Origin: Phymatolithon calcareum
Taxonomy: Eukaryota; Rhodophyta; Florideophyceae; Hapalidiales
Reading direction: 5' to 3'
NCBI GenBank assembly: GCA_977006965.1
Contig: CDRMUB010000003.1
Coordinates: 1-64,000, forward strand
DNA length: 64,000 bases
Shown here one piece after another: positions 20,301-35,500 of this stretch. Made by a program: the position numbers and the translations under genes. The notes under the pieces are model-generated. The model ran no database searches. It worked only from the letters and a program-made list of their open reading frames with translations, and was not told the DNA's origin. The stretch's first letter is position 1; every line of letters starts with the position of its first letter.

Positions 20301-23300
20301 GACGTTCTTGATGTTGGGGAAGGTGTTGGGAGAGTATGTGGACTGGTCTGAGTCGATTTGAGAGCGTTTGAAATTTTGGTCAAGGTAGTCTCCCTCTCGG
20401 GAGGGAGGACGCGGGACACAAACATGACGATGATGACCGGAAAACATGTGGAGTAGGATGGTAAAGATGATGGGACAGTGGTTATGGCGTTTGGTTGCCA
20501 GTGGAAGACGCTGAGGAGGTTTGTTACTTCTGGGTCCGCGTTTCCAGCCTGTTTTCGCAGGTTGTTACTTCTGGGTCCGCGCACAGAGGCCATTTGGAGG
20601 GGGTGCCCTGTAGAGGCCAAAAACGCGGACCCAGAAGTAACAGTTTTAAATGGTCAAAATAGGATTTTGTCGATTGTTTGAGTAAGTGGCACATTTGGAC
20701 CCAGAAGTCACGAAAGAATATACCTAGGATATACAAGAGTTTGACGGACTTGAAGGTGGAGGTGGAGTGGGAGTGAAAAAGGGATACGGTGGGACTATTC
20801 CGAAGTGAAATTCGACGCTGAGCCCGAATCTGGACTCAGAATGGGACGTGCAGTAAGAGATCATGGTGTATACAACAAATAAAGTGTCGTCAAGGTCGTC
20901 TATGACTCCACAATCCATGCACAAAGACGGCAGACGAAATGTACATGGCGAAGATAAGCTCTGAACAGGTTGTTAAGGGTGGAGAAGGTGTTGAGAGAGT
21001 ATGTGGACTGGTCTGAGTCGATTTGAGAGAGTTTGAAATTTTGGTCAAGGTAGTCACCTCGCTGGCGAAGAAGACGCGGGACACCGACATGACGGGGATG
21101 ACGTTGTAACATGTTTTAGAGGTTGGGGAAGGTGTTGGGAGAGTATGTGGACTGGTCTGAGTCGATTTGAGAGCGTTTGAAATTTTGGTCAAGGTAGTCA
21201 CCTCGCTGGCGAAGAAGACGCGGGACACCGACATGACGGAGATGAGTCCAAAAGACGTTTTTGATGTTGGGGAAGGTGTTGGGAGAGTATGTGGACTGGT
21301 CTGAGTCGATTTGAGAGCGTTTGAAATTTTGGTCAAGGTAGTCACCTCGCTGGCGAAGAAGACGCGGGACACCGACATGACGGGGATGACGTTGTAACAT
21401 GTTTTAGAGGTTGGGGAAGGTGTTGGGAGAGTATGTGGACTGGTCTGAGTCGATTTGAGAGCGTTTGAAATTTTGGTCAAGGTAGTCACCTCGCTGGCGA
21501 AGAAGACGCGGGACACCGACATGACGGAGATGAGTCCAAAAGACGTTCTTGATGTTGGGGAAGGTGTTGGGAGAGTATGTGGACTGGTCTGAGTCGATTT
21601 GAGAGCGTTTGAAATTTTGGTCAAGGTAGTCACCTCGCTGGCGAAGAAGACGCGGGACACCGACATGACGGGGATGACGTTGTAACATGTTTTAGAGGTT
21701 GGGGAAGGTGTTGGGAGAGTATGTGGACTGGTCTGAGTCGATTTGAGAGCGTTTGAAATTTTGGTCAAGGTAGTCACCTCGCTGGCGAAGAAGACGCGGG
21801 ACACCGACATGACGGAGATGAGTTCAAAAGACGTTCTTGATGTTGGGGAAGGTGTTGGGAGAGTATGTGGACTGGTCTGAGTCGATTTGAGAGCGTTTGA
21901 AATTTTGGTCAAGGTAGTCTCCCTCTCGGGAGGGAGGACGCGGGACACAAACATGACGATGATGACCGGAAAACATGTGGAGTAGGATGGTAAAGATGAT
22001 GGGACAGTGGTTATGGCGTTTGGTTGCCAGTGGAAGACGCTGAGGAGGTTTGTTACTTCTGGGTCCGCGTTTCCAGCCTGTTTTCGCAGGTTGTTACTTC
22101 TGGGTCCGCGCACAGAGGCCATTTGGAGGGGGTGCCCTGTAGAGGCCAAAAACGCGGACCCAGAAGTAACAGTTTTAAATGGTCAAAATAGGATTTTGTC
22201 GATTGTTTGAGTAAGTGGCACATTTGGACCCAGAAGTCACGAAAGAATATACCTAGGATATACAAGAGTTTGACGGACTTGAAGGTGGAGGTGGAGTGGG
22301 AGTGAAAAAGGGATACGGTGGGACTATTCCGAAGTGAAATTCGACGCTGAGCCCGAATCTGGACTCAGAATGGGACGTGCAGTAAGAGATCATGGTGTAT
22401 ACAACAAATAAAGTGTCGTCAAGGTCGTCTATGACTCCACAATCCATGCACAAAGACGGCAGACGAAATGTACATGGCGAAGATAAGCTCTGAACAGGTT
22501 GTTAAGGGTGGAGAAGGTGTTGAGAGAGTATGTGGACTGGTCTGAGTCGATTTGAGAGAGTTTGAAATTTTGGTCAAGGTAGTCACCTCGCTGGCGAAGA
22601 AGACGCGGGACACCGACATGACGGGGATGACGTTGTAACATGTTTTAGAGGTTGGGGAAGGTGTTGGGAGAGTATGTGGACTGGTCTGAGTCGATTTGAG
22701 AGCGTTTGAAATTTTGGTCAAGGTAGTCACCTCGCTGGCGAAGAAGACGCGGGACACCGACATGACGGAGATGAGTCCAAAAGACGTTTTTGATGTTGGG
22801 GAAGGTGTTGGGAGAGTATGTGGACTGGTCTGAGTCGATTTGAGAGCGTTTGAAATTTTGGTCAAGGTAGTCACCTCGCTGGCGAAGAAGACGCGGGACA
22901 CCGACATGACGGGGATGACGTTGTAACATGTTTTAGAGGTTGGGGAAGGTGTTGGGAGAGTATGTGGACTGGTCTGAGTCGATTTGAGAGCGTTTGAAAT
23001 TTTGGTCAAGGTAGTCACCTCGCTGGCGAAGAAGACGCGGGACACCGACATGACGGAGATGAGTCCAAAAGACGTTCTTGATGTTGGGGAAGGTGTTGGG
23101 AGAGTATGTGGACTGGTCTGAGTCGATTTGAGAGCGTTTGAAATTTTGGTCAAGGTAGTCACCTCGCTGGCGAAGAAGACGCGGGACACCGACATGACGG
23201 GGATGACGTTGTAACATGTTTTAGAGGTTGGGGAAGGTGTTGGGAGAGTATGTGGACTGGTCTGAGTCGATTTGAGAGCGTTTGAAATTTTGGTCAAGGT

Positions 23301-26300
23301 AGTCACCTCGCTGGCGAAGAAGACGCGGGACACCGACATGACGGAGATGAGTTCAAAAGACGTTCTTGATGTTGGGGAAGGTGTTGGGAGAGTATGTGGA
23401 CTGGTCTGAGTCGATTTGAGAGCGTTTGAAATTTTGGTCAAGGTAGTCTCCCTCTCGGGAGGGAGGACGCGGGACACAAACATGACGATGATGACCGGAA
23501 AACATGTGGAGTAGGATGGTAAAGATGATGGGACAGTGGTTATGGCGTTTGGTTGCCAGTGGAAGACGCTGAGGAGGTTTGTTACTTCTGGGTCCGCGTT
23601 TCCAGCCTGTTTTCGCAGGTTGTTACTTCTGGGTCCGCGCACAGAGGCCATTTGGAGGGGGTGCCCTGTAGAGGCCAAAAACGCGGACCCAGAAGTAACA
23701 GTTTTAAATGGTCAAAATAGGATTTTGTCGATTGTTTGAGTAAGTGGCACATTTGGACCCAGAAGTCACGAAAGAATATACCTAGGATATACAAGAGTTT
23801 GACGGACTTGAAGGTGGAGGTGGAGTGGGAGTGAAAAAGGGATACGGTGGGACTATTCCGAAGTGAAATTCGACGCTGAGCCCGAATCTGGACTCAGAAT
23901 GGGACGTGCAGTAAGAGATCATGGTGTATACAACAAATAAAGTGTCGTCAAGGTCGTCTATGACTCCACAATCCATGCACAAAGACGGCAGACGAAATGT
24001 ACATGGCGAAGATAAGCTCTGAACAGGTTGTTAAGGGTGGAGAAGGTGTTGAGAGAGTATGTGGACTGGTCTGAGTCGATTTGAGAGAGTTTGAAATTTT
24101 GGTCAAGGTAGTCACCTCGCTGGCGAAGAAGACGCGGGACACCGACATGACGGGGATGACGTTGTAACATGTTTTAGAGGTTGGGGAAGGTGTTGGGAGA
24201 GTATGTGGACTGGTCTGAGTCGATTTGAGAGCGTTTGAAATTTTGGTCAAGGTAGTCACCTCGCTGGCGAAGAAGACGCGGGACACCGACATGACGGAGA
24301 TGAGTCCAAAAGACGTTTTTGATGTTGGGGAAGGTGTTGGGAGAGTATGTGGACTGGTCTGAGTCGATTTGAGAGCGTTTGAAATTTTGGTCAAGGTAGT
24401 CACCTCGCTGGCGAAGAAGACGCGGGACACCGACATGACGGGGATGACGTTGTAACATGTTTTAGAGGTTGGGGAAGGTGTTGGGAGAGTATGTGGACTG
24501 GTCTGAGTCGATTTGAGAGCGTTTGAAATTTTGGTCAAGGTAGTCACCTCGCTGGCGAAGAAGACGCGGGACACCGACATGACGGAGATGAGTCCAAAAG
24601 ACGTTCTTGATGTTGGGGAAGGTGTTGGGAGAGTATGTGGACTGGTCTGAGTCGATTTGAGAGCGTTTGAAATTTTGGTCAAGGTAGTCACCTCGCTGGC
24701 GAAGAAGACGCGGGACACCGACATGACGGGGATGACGTTGTAACATGTTTTAGAGGTTGGGGAAGGTGTTGGGAGAGTATGTGGACTGGTCTGAGTCGAT
24801 TTGAGAGCGTTTGAAATTTTGGTCAAGGTAGTCACCTCGCTGGCGAAGAAGACGCGGGACACCGACATGACGGAGATGAGTTCAAAAGACGTTCTTGATG
24901 TTGGGGAAGGTGTTGGGAGAGTATGTGGACTGGTCTGAGTCGATTTGAGAGCGTTTGAAATTTTGGTCAAGGTAGTCTCCCTCTCGGGAGGGAGGACGCG
25001 GGACACAAACATGACGATGATGACCGGAAAACATGTGGAGTAGGATGGTAAAGATGATGGGACAGTGGTTATGGCGTTTGGTTGCCAGTGGAAGACGCTG
25101 AGGAGGTTTGTTACTTCTGGGTCCGCGTTTCCAGCCTGTTTTCGCAGGTTGTTACTTCTGGGTCCGCGCACAGAGGCCATTTGGAGGGGGTGCCCTGTAG
25201 AGGCCAAAAACGCGGACCCAGAAGTAACAGTTTTAAATGGTCAAAATAGGATTTTGTCGATTGTTTGAGTAAGTGGCACATTTGGACCCAGAAGTCACGA
25301 AAGAATATACCTAGGATATACAAGAGTTTGACGGACTTGAAGGTGGAGGTGGAGTGGGAGTGAAAAAGGGATACGGTGGGACTATTCCGAAGTGAAATTC
25401 GACGCTGAGCCCGAATCTGGACTCAGAATGGGACGTGCAGTAAGAGATCATGGTGTATACAACAAATAAAGTGTCGTCAAGGTCGTCTATGACTCCACAA
25501 TCCATGCACAAAGACGGCAGACGAAATGTACATGGCGAAGATAAGCTCTGAACAGGTTGTTAAGGGTGGAGAAGGTGTTGAGAGAGTATGTGGACTGGTC
25601 TGAGTCGATTTGAGAGAGTTTGAAATTTTGGTCAAGGTAGTCACCTCGCTGGCGAAGAAGACGCGGGACACCGACATGACGGGGATGACGTTGTAACATG
25701 TTTTAGAGGTTGGGGAAGGTGTTGGGAGAGTATGTGGACTGGTCTGAGTCGATTTGAGAGCGTTTGAAATTTTGGTCAAGGTAGTCACCTCGCTGGCGAA
25801 GAAGACGCGGGACACCGACATGACGGAGATGAGTCCAAAAGACGTTTTTGATGTTGGGGAAGGTGTTGGGAGAGTATGTGGACTGGTCTGAGTCGATTTG
25901 AGAGCGTTTGAAATTTTGGTCAAGGTAGTCACCTCGCTGGCGAAGAAGACGCGGGACACCGACATGACGGGGATGACGTTGTAACATGTTTTAGAGGTTG
26001 GGGAAGGTGTTGGGAGAGTATGTGGACTGGTCTGAGTCGATTTGAGAGCGTTTGAAATTTTGGTCAAGGTAGTCACCTCGCTGGCGAAGAAGACGCGGGA
26101 CACCGACATGACGGAGATGAGTCCAAAAGACGTTTTTGATGTTGGGGAAGGTGTTGGGAGAGTATGTGGACTGGTCTGAGTCGATTTGAGAGCGTTTGAA
26201 ATTTTGGTCAAGGTAGTCACCTCGCTGGCGAAGAAGACGCGGGACACCGACATGACGGAGATGAGTCCAAAAGACGTTTTTTATGTTGGGGAAGGTGTTG

Positions 26301-26506
26301 GGAGAGTATGTGGACTGGTCTGAGTCGATTTGAGAGCGTTTGAAATTTTGGTCAAGGTAGTCACCTCGCTGGCGAAGAAGACGCGGGACACCGACATGAC
26401 GGAGATGAGTTCAAAAGACGTTCTTGATGTTGGGGAAGGTGTTGGGAGAGTATGTGGACTGGTCTGAGTCGATTTGAGAGCGTTTGAAATTTTGGTCAAG
26501 GTAGTC
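17333..26506. repeat. Six tandem 1,529-bp spacer units
   Basis: Six consecutive units have period 1,529 bp. In the first five the order is C-B-C-B'-C-A-edge. The sixth (24978-26506) is C-B-C-B-B*-A-edge, where B* carries the copied nonsense change at 26281-26283. The first five appear almost base-identical by eye. Each contains a 419-codon minus-strand frame with seven to eight 48-residue repeats. Confidence 0.92.
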
Positions 26507-29500
26507 TCCCTCTCGGGAGGGAGGACGCGGGACACAAACATGACGATGATGACCGGAAAACATGTGGAGTAGGATGGTAAAGATGATGGGACAGTGGTTA
26601 TGGCGTTTGGTTGCCAGTGGAAGACGCTGAGGAGGTTTGTTACTTCTGGGTCCGCGTTTCCAGCCTGTTTTCGCAGGTTGTTACTTCTGGGTCCGCGCAC
26701 AGAGGCCATTTGGAGGGGGTGCCCTGTAGAGGCCAAAAACGCGGACCCAGAAGTAACAGTTTTAAATGGTCAAAATAGGATTTTGTCGATTGTTTGAGTA
26801 AGTGGCACATTTGGACCCAGAAGTCACGAAAGAATATACCTAGGATATACAAGAGTTTGACGGACTTGAAGGTGGAGGTGGAGTGGGAGTGAAAAAGGGA
26901 TACGGTGGGACTATTCCGAAGTGAAATTCGACGCTGAGCCCGAATCTGGACTCAGAATGGGACGTGCAGTAAGAGATCATGGTGTATACAACAAATAAAG
27001 TGTCGTCAAGGTCGTCTATGACTCCACAATCCATGCACAAAGACGGCAGACGAAATGTACATGGCGAAGATAAGCTCTGAACAGGTTGTTAAGGGTGGAG
27101 AAGGTGTTGAGAGAGTATGTGGACTGGTCTGAGTCGATTTGAGAGAGTTTGAAATTTTGGTCAAGGTAGTCACCTCGCTGGCGAAGAAGACGCGGGACAC
27201 CGACATGACGGGGATGACGTTGTAACATGTTTTAGAGGTTGGGGAAGGTGTTGGGAGAGTATGTGGACTGGTCTGAGTCGATTTGAGAGCGTTTGAAATT
27301 TTGGTCAAGGTAGTCACCTCGCTGGCGAAGAAGACGCGGGACACCGACATGACGGAGATGAGTCCAAAAGACGTTTTTTATGTTGGGGAAGGTGTTGGGA
27401 GAGTATGTGGACTGGTCTGAGTCGATTTGAGAGCGTTTGAAATTTTGGTCAAGGTAGTCACCTCGCTGGCGAAGAAGACGCGGGACACCGACATGACGGA
27501 GATGAGTTCAAAAGACGTTCTTGATGTTGGGGAAGGTGTTGGGAGAGTATGTGGACTGGTCTGAGTCGATTTGAGAGCGTTTGAAATTTTGGTCAAGGTA
27601 GTCTCCCTCTCGGGAGGGAGGACGCGGGACACAAACATGACGATGATGACCGGAAAACATGTGGAGTAGGATGGTAAAGATGATGGGACAGTGGTTATGG
27701 CGTTTGGTTGCCAGTGGAAGACGCTGAGGAGGTTTGTTACTTCTGGGTCCGCGTTTCCAGCCTGTTTTCGCAGGTTGTTACTTCTGGGTCCGCGCACAGA
27801 GGCCATTTGGAGGGGGTGCCCTGTAGAGGCCAAAAACGCGGACCCAGAAGTAACAGTTTTAAATGGTCAAAATAGGATTTTGTCGATTGTTTGAGTAAGT
27901 GGCACATTTGGACCCAGAAGTCACGAAAGAATATACCTAGGATATACAAGAGTTTGACGGACTTGAAGGTGGAGGTGGAGTGGGAGTGAAAAAGGGATAC
28001 GGTGGGACTATTCCGAAGTGAAATTCGACGCTGAGCCCGAATCTGGACTCAGAATGGGACGTGCAGTAAGAGATCATGGTGTATACAACAAATAAAGTGT
28101 CGTCAAGGTCGTCTATGACTCCACAATCCATGCACAAAGACGGCAGACGAAATGTACATGGCGAAGATAAGCTCTGAACAGGTTGTTAAGGGTGGAGAAG
28201 GTGTTGAGAGAGTATGTGGACTGGTCTGAGTCGATTTGAGAGAGTTTGAAATTTTGGTCAAGGTAGTCACCTCGCTGGCGAAGAAGACGCGGGACACCGA
28301 CATGACGGGGATGACGTTGTAACATGTTTTAGAGGTTGGGGAAGGTGTTGGGAGAGTATGTGGACTGGTCTGAGTCGATTTGAGAGCGTTTGAAATTTTG
28401 GTCAAGGTAGTCACCTCGCTGGCGAAGAAGACGCGGGACACCGACATGACGGAGATGAGTCCAAAAGACGTTTTTGATGTTGGGGAAGGTGTTGGGAGAG
28501 TATGTGGACTGGTCTGAGTCGATTTGAGAGCGTTTGAAATTTTGGTCAAGGTAGTCACCTCGCTGGCGAAGAAGACGCGGGACACCGACATGACGGGGAT
28601 GACGTTGTAACATGTTTTAGAGGTTGGGGAAGGTGTTGGGAGAGTATGTGGACTGGTCTGAGTCGATTTGAGAGCGTTTGAAATTTTGGTCAAGGTAGTC
28701 ACCTCGCTGGCGAAGAAGACGCGGGACACCGACATGACGGAGATGAGTCCAAAAGACGTTCTTGATGTTGGGGAAGGTGTTGGGAGAGTATGTGGACTGG
28801 TCTGAGTCGATTTGAGAGCGTTTGAAATTTTGGTCAAGGTAGTCACCTCGCTGGCGAAGAAGACGCGGGACACCGACATGACGGGGATGACGTTGTAACA
28901 TGTTTTAGAGGTTGGGGAAGGTGTTGGGAGAGTATGTGGACTGGTCTGAGTCGATTTGAGAGCGTTTGAAATTTTGGTCAAGGTAGTCACCTCGCTGGCG
29001 AAGAAGACGCGGGACACCGACATGACGGAGATGAGTTCAAAAGACGTTCTTGATGTTGGGGAAGGTGTTGGGAGAGTATGTGGACTGGTCTGAGTCGATT
29101 TGAGAGCGTTTGAAATTTTGGTCAAGGTAGTCTCCCTCTCGGGAGGGAGGACGCGGGACACAAACATGACGATGATGACCGGAAAACATGTGGAGTAGGA
29201 TGGTAAAGATGATGGGACAGTGGTTATGGCGTTTGGTTGCCAGTGGAAGACGCTGAGGAGGTTTGTTACTTCTGGGTCCGCGTTTCCAGCCTGTTTTCGC
29301 AGGTTGTTACTTCTGGGTCCGCGCACAGAGGCCATTTGGAGGGGGTGCCCTGTAGAGGCCAAAAACGCGGACCCAGAAGTAACAGTTTTAAATGGTCAAA
29401 ATAGGATTTTGTCGATTGTTTGAGTAAGTGGCACATTTGGACCCAGAAGTCACGAAAGAATATACCTAGGATATACAAGAGTTTGACGGACTTGAAGGTG

Positions 29501-32500
29501 GAGGTGGAGTGGGAGTGAAAAAGGGATACGGTGGGACTATTCCGAAGTGAAATTCGACGCTGAGCCCGAATCTGGACTCAGAATGGGACGTGCAGTAAGA
29601 GATCATGGTGTATACAACAAATAAAGTGTCGTCAAGGTCGTCTATGACTCCACAATCCATGCACAAAGACGGCAGACGAAATGTACATGGCGAAGATAAG
29701 CTCTGAACAGGTTGTTAAGGGTGGAGAAGGTGTTGAGAGAGTATGTGGACTGGTCTGAGTCGATTTGAGAGAGTTTGAAATTTTGGTCAAGGTAGTCACC
29801 TCGCTGGCGAAGAAGACGCGGGACACCGACATGACGGGGATGACGTTGTAACATGTTTTAGAGGTTGGGGAAGGTGTTGGGAGAGTATGTGGACTGGTCT
29901 GAGTCGATTTGAGAGCGTTTGAAATTTTGGTCAAGGTAGTCACCTCGCTCGCGAAGAAGACGCGGGACACCGACATGACGGAGATGAGTCCAAAAGACGT
30001 TTTTGATGTTGGGGAAGGTGTTGGGAGAGTATGTGGACTGGTCTGAGTCGATTTGAGAGCGTTTGAAATTTTGGTCAAGGTAGTCACCTCGCTGGCGAAG
30101 AAGACGCGGGACACCGACATGACGGGGATGACGTTGTAACATGTTTTAGAGGTTGGGGAAGGTGTTGGGAGAGTATGTGGACTGGTCTGAGTCGATTTGA
30201 GAGCGTTTGAAATTTTGGTCAAGGTAGTCACCTCGCTGGCGAAGAAGACGCGGGACACCGACATGACGGAGATGAGTCCAAAAGACGTTTTTGATGTTGG
30301 GGAAGGTGTTGGGAGAGTATGTGGACTGGTCTGAGTCGATTTGAGAGCGTTTGAAATTTTGGTCAAGGTAGTCACCTCGCTGGCGAGAAGACGCGGGACA
30401 CCGACATGACGGAGATGAGTCCAAAAGACGTTTTTTATGTTGGGGAAGGTGTTGGGAGAGTATGTGGACTGGTCTGAGTCGATTTGAGAGCGTTTGAAAT
30501 TTTGGTCAAGGTAGTCACCTCGCTGGCGAAGAAGACGCGGGACACCGACATGACGGAGATGAGTTCAAAAGACGTTCTTGATGTTGGGGAAGGTGTTGGG
30601 AGAGTATGTGGACTGGTCTGAGTCGATTTGAGAGCGTTTGAAATTTTGGTCAAGGTAGTCTCCCTCTCGGGAGGGAGGACGCGGGACACAAACATGACGA
30701 TGATGACCGGAAAACATGTGGAGTAGGATGGTAAAGATGATGGGACAGTGGTTATGGCGTTTGGTTGCCAGTGGAAGACGCTGAGGAGGTTTGTTACTTC
30801 TGGGTCCGCGTTTCCAGCCTGTTTTCGCAGGTTGTTACTTCTGGGTCCGCGCACAGAGGCCATTTGGAGGGGGTGCCCTGTAGAGGCCAAAAACGCGGAC
30901 CCAGAAGTAACAGTTTTAAATGGTCAAAATAGGATTTTGTCGATTGTTTGAGTAAGTGGCACATTTGGACCCAGAAGTCACGAAAGAATATACCTAGGAT
31001 ATACAAGAGTTTGACGGACTTGAAGGTGGAGGTGGAGTGGGAGTGAAAAAGGGATACGGTGGGACTATTCCGAAGTGAAATTCGACGCTGAGCCCGAATC
31101 TGGACTCAGAATGGGACGTGCAGTAAGAGATCATGGTGTATACAACAAATAAAGTGTCGTCAAGGTCGTCTATGACTCCACAATCCATGCACAAAGACGG
31201 CAGACGAAATGTACATGGCGAAGATAAGCTCTGAACAGGTTGTTAAGGGTGGAGAAGGTGTTGAGAGAGTATGTGGACTGGTCTGAGTCGATTTGAGAGA
31301 GTTTGAAATTTTGGTCAAGGTAGTCACCTCGCTGGCGAAGAAGACGCGGGACACCGACATGACGGGGATGACGTTGTAACATGTTTTAGAGGTTGGGGAA
31401 GGTGTTGGGAGAGTATGTGGACTGGTCTGAGTCGATTTGAGAGCGTTTGAAATTTTGGTCAAGGTAGTCACCTCGCTGGCGAAGAAGACGCGGGACACCG
31501 ACATGACGGAGATGAGTCCAAAAGACGTGTTTGATGTTGGGGAAGGTGTTGGGAGAGTATGTGGACTGGTCTGAGTCGATTTGAGAGCGTTTGAAATTTT
31601 GGTCAAGGTAGTCACCTCGCTGGCGAAGAAGACGCGGGACACCGACATGACGGAGATGAGTTCAAAAGACGTTCTTGATGTTGGGGAAGGTGTTGGGAGA
31701 GTATGTGGACTGGTCTGAGTCGATTTGAGAGCGTTTGAAATTTTGGTCAAGGTAGTCTCCCTCTCGGGAGGGAGGACGCGGGACACAAACATGACGATGA
31801 TGACCGGAAAACATGTGGAGTAGGATGGTAAAGATGATGGGACAGTGGTTATGGCGTTTGGTTGCCAGTGGAAGACGCTGAGGAGGTTTGTTACTTCTGG
31901 GTCCGCGTTTCCAGCCTGTTTTCGCAGGTTGTTACTTCTGGGTCCGCGCACAGAGGCCATTTGGAGGGGGTGCCCTGTAGAGGCCAAAAACGCGGACCCA
32001 GAAGTAACAGTTTTAAATGGTCAAAATAGGATTTTGTCGATTGTTTGAGTAAGTGGCACATTTGGACCCAGAAGTCACGAAAGAATATACCTAGGATATA
32101 CAAGAGTTTGACGGACTTGAAGGTGGAGGTGGAGTGGGAGTGAAAAAGGGATACGGTGGGACTATTCCGAAGTGAAATTCGACGCTGAGCCCGAATCTGG
32201 ACTCAGAATGGGACGTGCAGTAAGAGATCATGGTGTATACAACAAATAAAGTGTCGTCAAGGTCGTCTATGACTCCACAATCCATGCACAAAGACGGCAG
32301 ACGAAATGTACATGGCGAAGATAAGCTCTGAACAGGTTGTTAAGGGTGGAGAAGGTGTTGAGAGAGTATGTGGACTGGTCTGAGTCGATTTGAGAGAGTT
32401 TGAAATTTTGGTCAAGGTAGTCACCTCGCTGGCGAAGAAGACGCGGGACACCGACATGACGGGGATGACGTTGTAACATGTTTTAGAGGTTGGGGAAGGT

Positions 32501-35500
32501 GTTGGGAGAGTATGTGGACTGGTCTGAGTCGATTTGAGAGCGTTTGAAATTTTGGTCAAGGTAGTCACCTCGCTGGCGAAGAAGACGCGGGACACCGACA
32601 TGACGGAGATGAGTCCAAAAGACGTGTTTGATGTTGGGGAAGGTGTTGGGAGAGTATGTGGACTGGTCTGAGTCGATTTGAGAGCGTTTGAAATTTTGGT
32701 CAAGGTAGTCACCTCGCTGGCGAAGAAGACGCGGGACACCGACATGACGGAGATGAGTTCAAAAGACGTTCTTGATGTTGGGGAAGGTGTTGGGAGAGTA
32801 TGTGGACTGGTCTGAGTCGATTTGAGAGCGTTTGAAATTTTGGTCAAGGTAGTCTCCCTCTCGGGAGGGAGGACGCGGGACACAAACATGACGATGATGA
32901 CCGGAAAACATGTGGAGTAGGATGGTAAAGATGATGGGACAGTGGTTATGGCGTTTGGTTGCCAGTGGAAGACGCTGAGGAGGTTTGTTACTTCTGGGTC
33001 CGCGTTTCCAGCCTGTTTTCGCAGGTTGTTACTTCTGGGTCCGCGCACAGAGGCCATTTGGAGGGGGTGCCCTGTAGAGGCCAAAAACGCGGACCCAGAA
33101 GTAACAGTTTTAAATGGTCAAAATAGGATTTTGTCGATTGTTTGAGTAAGTGGCACATTTGGACCCAGAAGTCACGAAAGAATATACCTAGGATATACAA
33201 GAGTTTGACGGACTTGAAGGTGGAGGTGGAGTGGGAGTGAAAAAGGGATACGGTGGGACTATTCCGAAGTGAAATTCGACGCTGAGCCCGAATCTGGACT
33301 CAGAATGGGACGTGCAGTAAGAGATCATGGTGTATACAACAAATAAAGTGTCGTCAAGGTCGTCTATGACTCCACAATCCATGCACAAAGACGGCAGACG
33401 AAATGTACATGGCGAAGATAAGCTCTGAACAGGTTGTTAAGGGTGGAGAAGGTGTTGAGAGAGTATGTGGACTGGTCTGAGTCGATTTGAGAGAGTTTGA
33501 AATTTTGGTCAAGGTAGTCACCTCGCTGGCGAAGAAGACGCGGGACACCGACATGACGGGGATGACGTTGTAACATGTTTTAGAGGTTGGGGAAGGTGTT
33601 GGGAGAGTATGTGGACTGGTCTGAGTCGATTTGAGAGCGTTTGAAATTTTGGTCAAGGTAGTCACCTCGCTGGCGAAGAAGACGCGGGACACCGACATGA
33701 CGGAGATGAGTCCAAAAGACGTTTTTGATGTTGGGGAAGGTGTTGGGAGAGTATGTGGACTGGTCTGAGTCGATTTGAGAGCGTTTGAAATTTTGGTCAA
33801 GGTAGTCACCTCGCTGGCGAAGAAGACGCGGGACACCGACATGACGGGGATGACGTTGTAACATGTTTTAGAGGTTGGGGAAGGTGTTGGGAGAGTATGT
33901 GGACTGGTCTGCGTCGATTTGAGAGCGTTTGAAATTTTGGTCAAGGTAGTCACCTCGCTGGCGAAGAAGACGCGGGACACCGACATGACGGAGATGAGTC
34001 CAAAAGACGTTCTTGATGTTGGGGAAGGTGTTGGGAGAGTATGTGGACTGGTCTGAGTCGATTTGAGAGCGTTTGAAATTTTGGTCAAGGTAGTCACCTC
34101 GCTGGCGAAGAAGACGCGGGACACCGACATGACGGGGATGACGTTGTAACATGTTTTAGAGGTTGGGGAAGGTGGTGGGAGAGTATGTGGACTGGTCTGA
34201 GTCGATTTGAGAGCGTTTGAAATTTTGGTCAAGGTAGTCACCTCGCTGGCGAAGAAGACGCGGGACACCGACATGACGGAGATGAGTTCAAAAGACGTTC
34301 TTGATGTTGGGGAAGGTGTTGGGAGAGTATGTGGACTGGTCTGAGTCGATTTGAGAGCGTTTGAAATTTTGGTCAAGGTAGTCTCCCTCTCGGGAGGGAG
34401 GACGCGGGACACAAACATGACGATGATGACCGGAAAACATGTGGAGTAGGATGGTAAAGATGATGGGACAGTGGTTTTGGCGTTTGGTTGCCAGGGGAAG
34501 ACGCTGAGGAGGTTTGTTACTTCTGGGTCCGCGTTTCCAGCCTGTTTTCGCAGGTTGTTACTTCTGGGTCCGCGCACAGAGGCCATTTGGAGGGGGTGCC
34601 CTGTAGAGGCCAAAAACGCGGACCCAGAAGTAACAGTTTTAAATGGTCAAAATAGGATTTTGTCGATTGTTTGAGTAAGTGGCACATTTGGACCCAGAAG
34701 TCACGAAAGAATATACCTAGGATATACAAGAGTTTGACGGACTTGAAGGTGGAGGTGGAGTGGGAGTGAAAAAGGGATACGGTGGGACTATTCCGAAGTG
34801 AAATTCGACGCTGAGCCCGAATCTGGACTCAGAATGGGACGTGCAGTAAGAGATCATGGTGTATACAACAAATAAAGTGTCGTCAAGGTCGTCTATGACT
34901 CCACAATCCATGCACAAAGACGGCAGACGAAATGTACATGGCGAAGATAAGCTCTGAACAGGTTGTTAAGGGTGGAGAAGGTGTTGAGAGAGTATGTGGA
35001 CTGGTCTGAGTCGATTTGAGAGAGTTTGAAATTTTGGTCAAGGTAGTCACCTCGCTGGCGAAGAAGACGCGGGACACCGACATGACGGGGATGACGTTGT
35101 AACATGTTTTAGAGGTTGGGGAAGGTGTTGGGAGAGTATGTGGACTGGTCTGAGTCGATTTGAGAGCGTTTGAAATTTTGGTCAAGGTAGTCTCCCTCTC
35201 GGGAGGGAGGACGCGGGACACAAACATGACGATGATGACCGGAAAACATGTGGAGTAGGATGGTAAAGATGATGGGACAGTGGTTATGGCGTTTGGTTGC
35301 CAGTGGAAGACGCTGAGGAGGTTTGTTACTTCTGGGTCCGCGTTTCCAGCCTGTTTTCGCAGGTTGTTACTTCTGGGTCCGCGCACAGAGGCCATTTGGA
35401 GGGGGTGCCCTGTAGAGGCCAAAAACGCGGACCCAGAAGTAACAGTTTTAAATGGTCAAAATAGGATTTTGTCGATTGTTTGAGTAAGTGGCACATTTGG

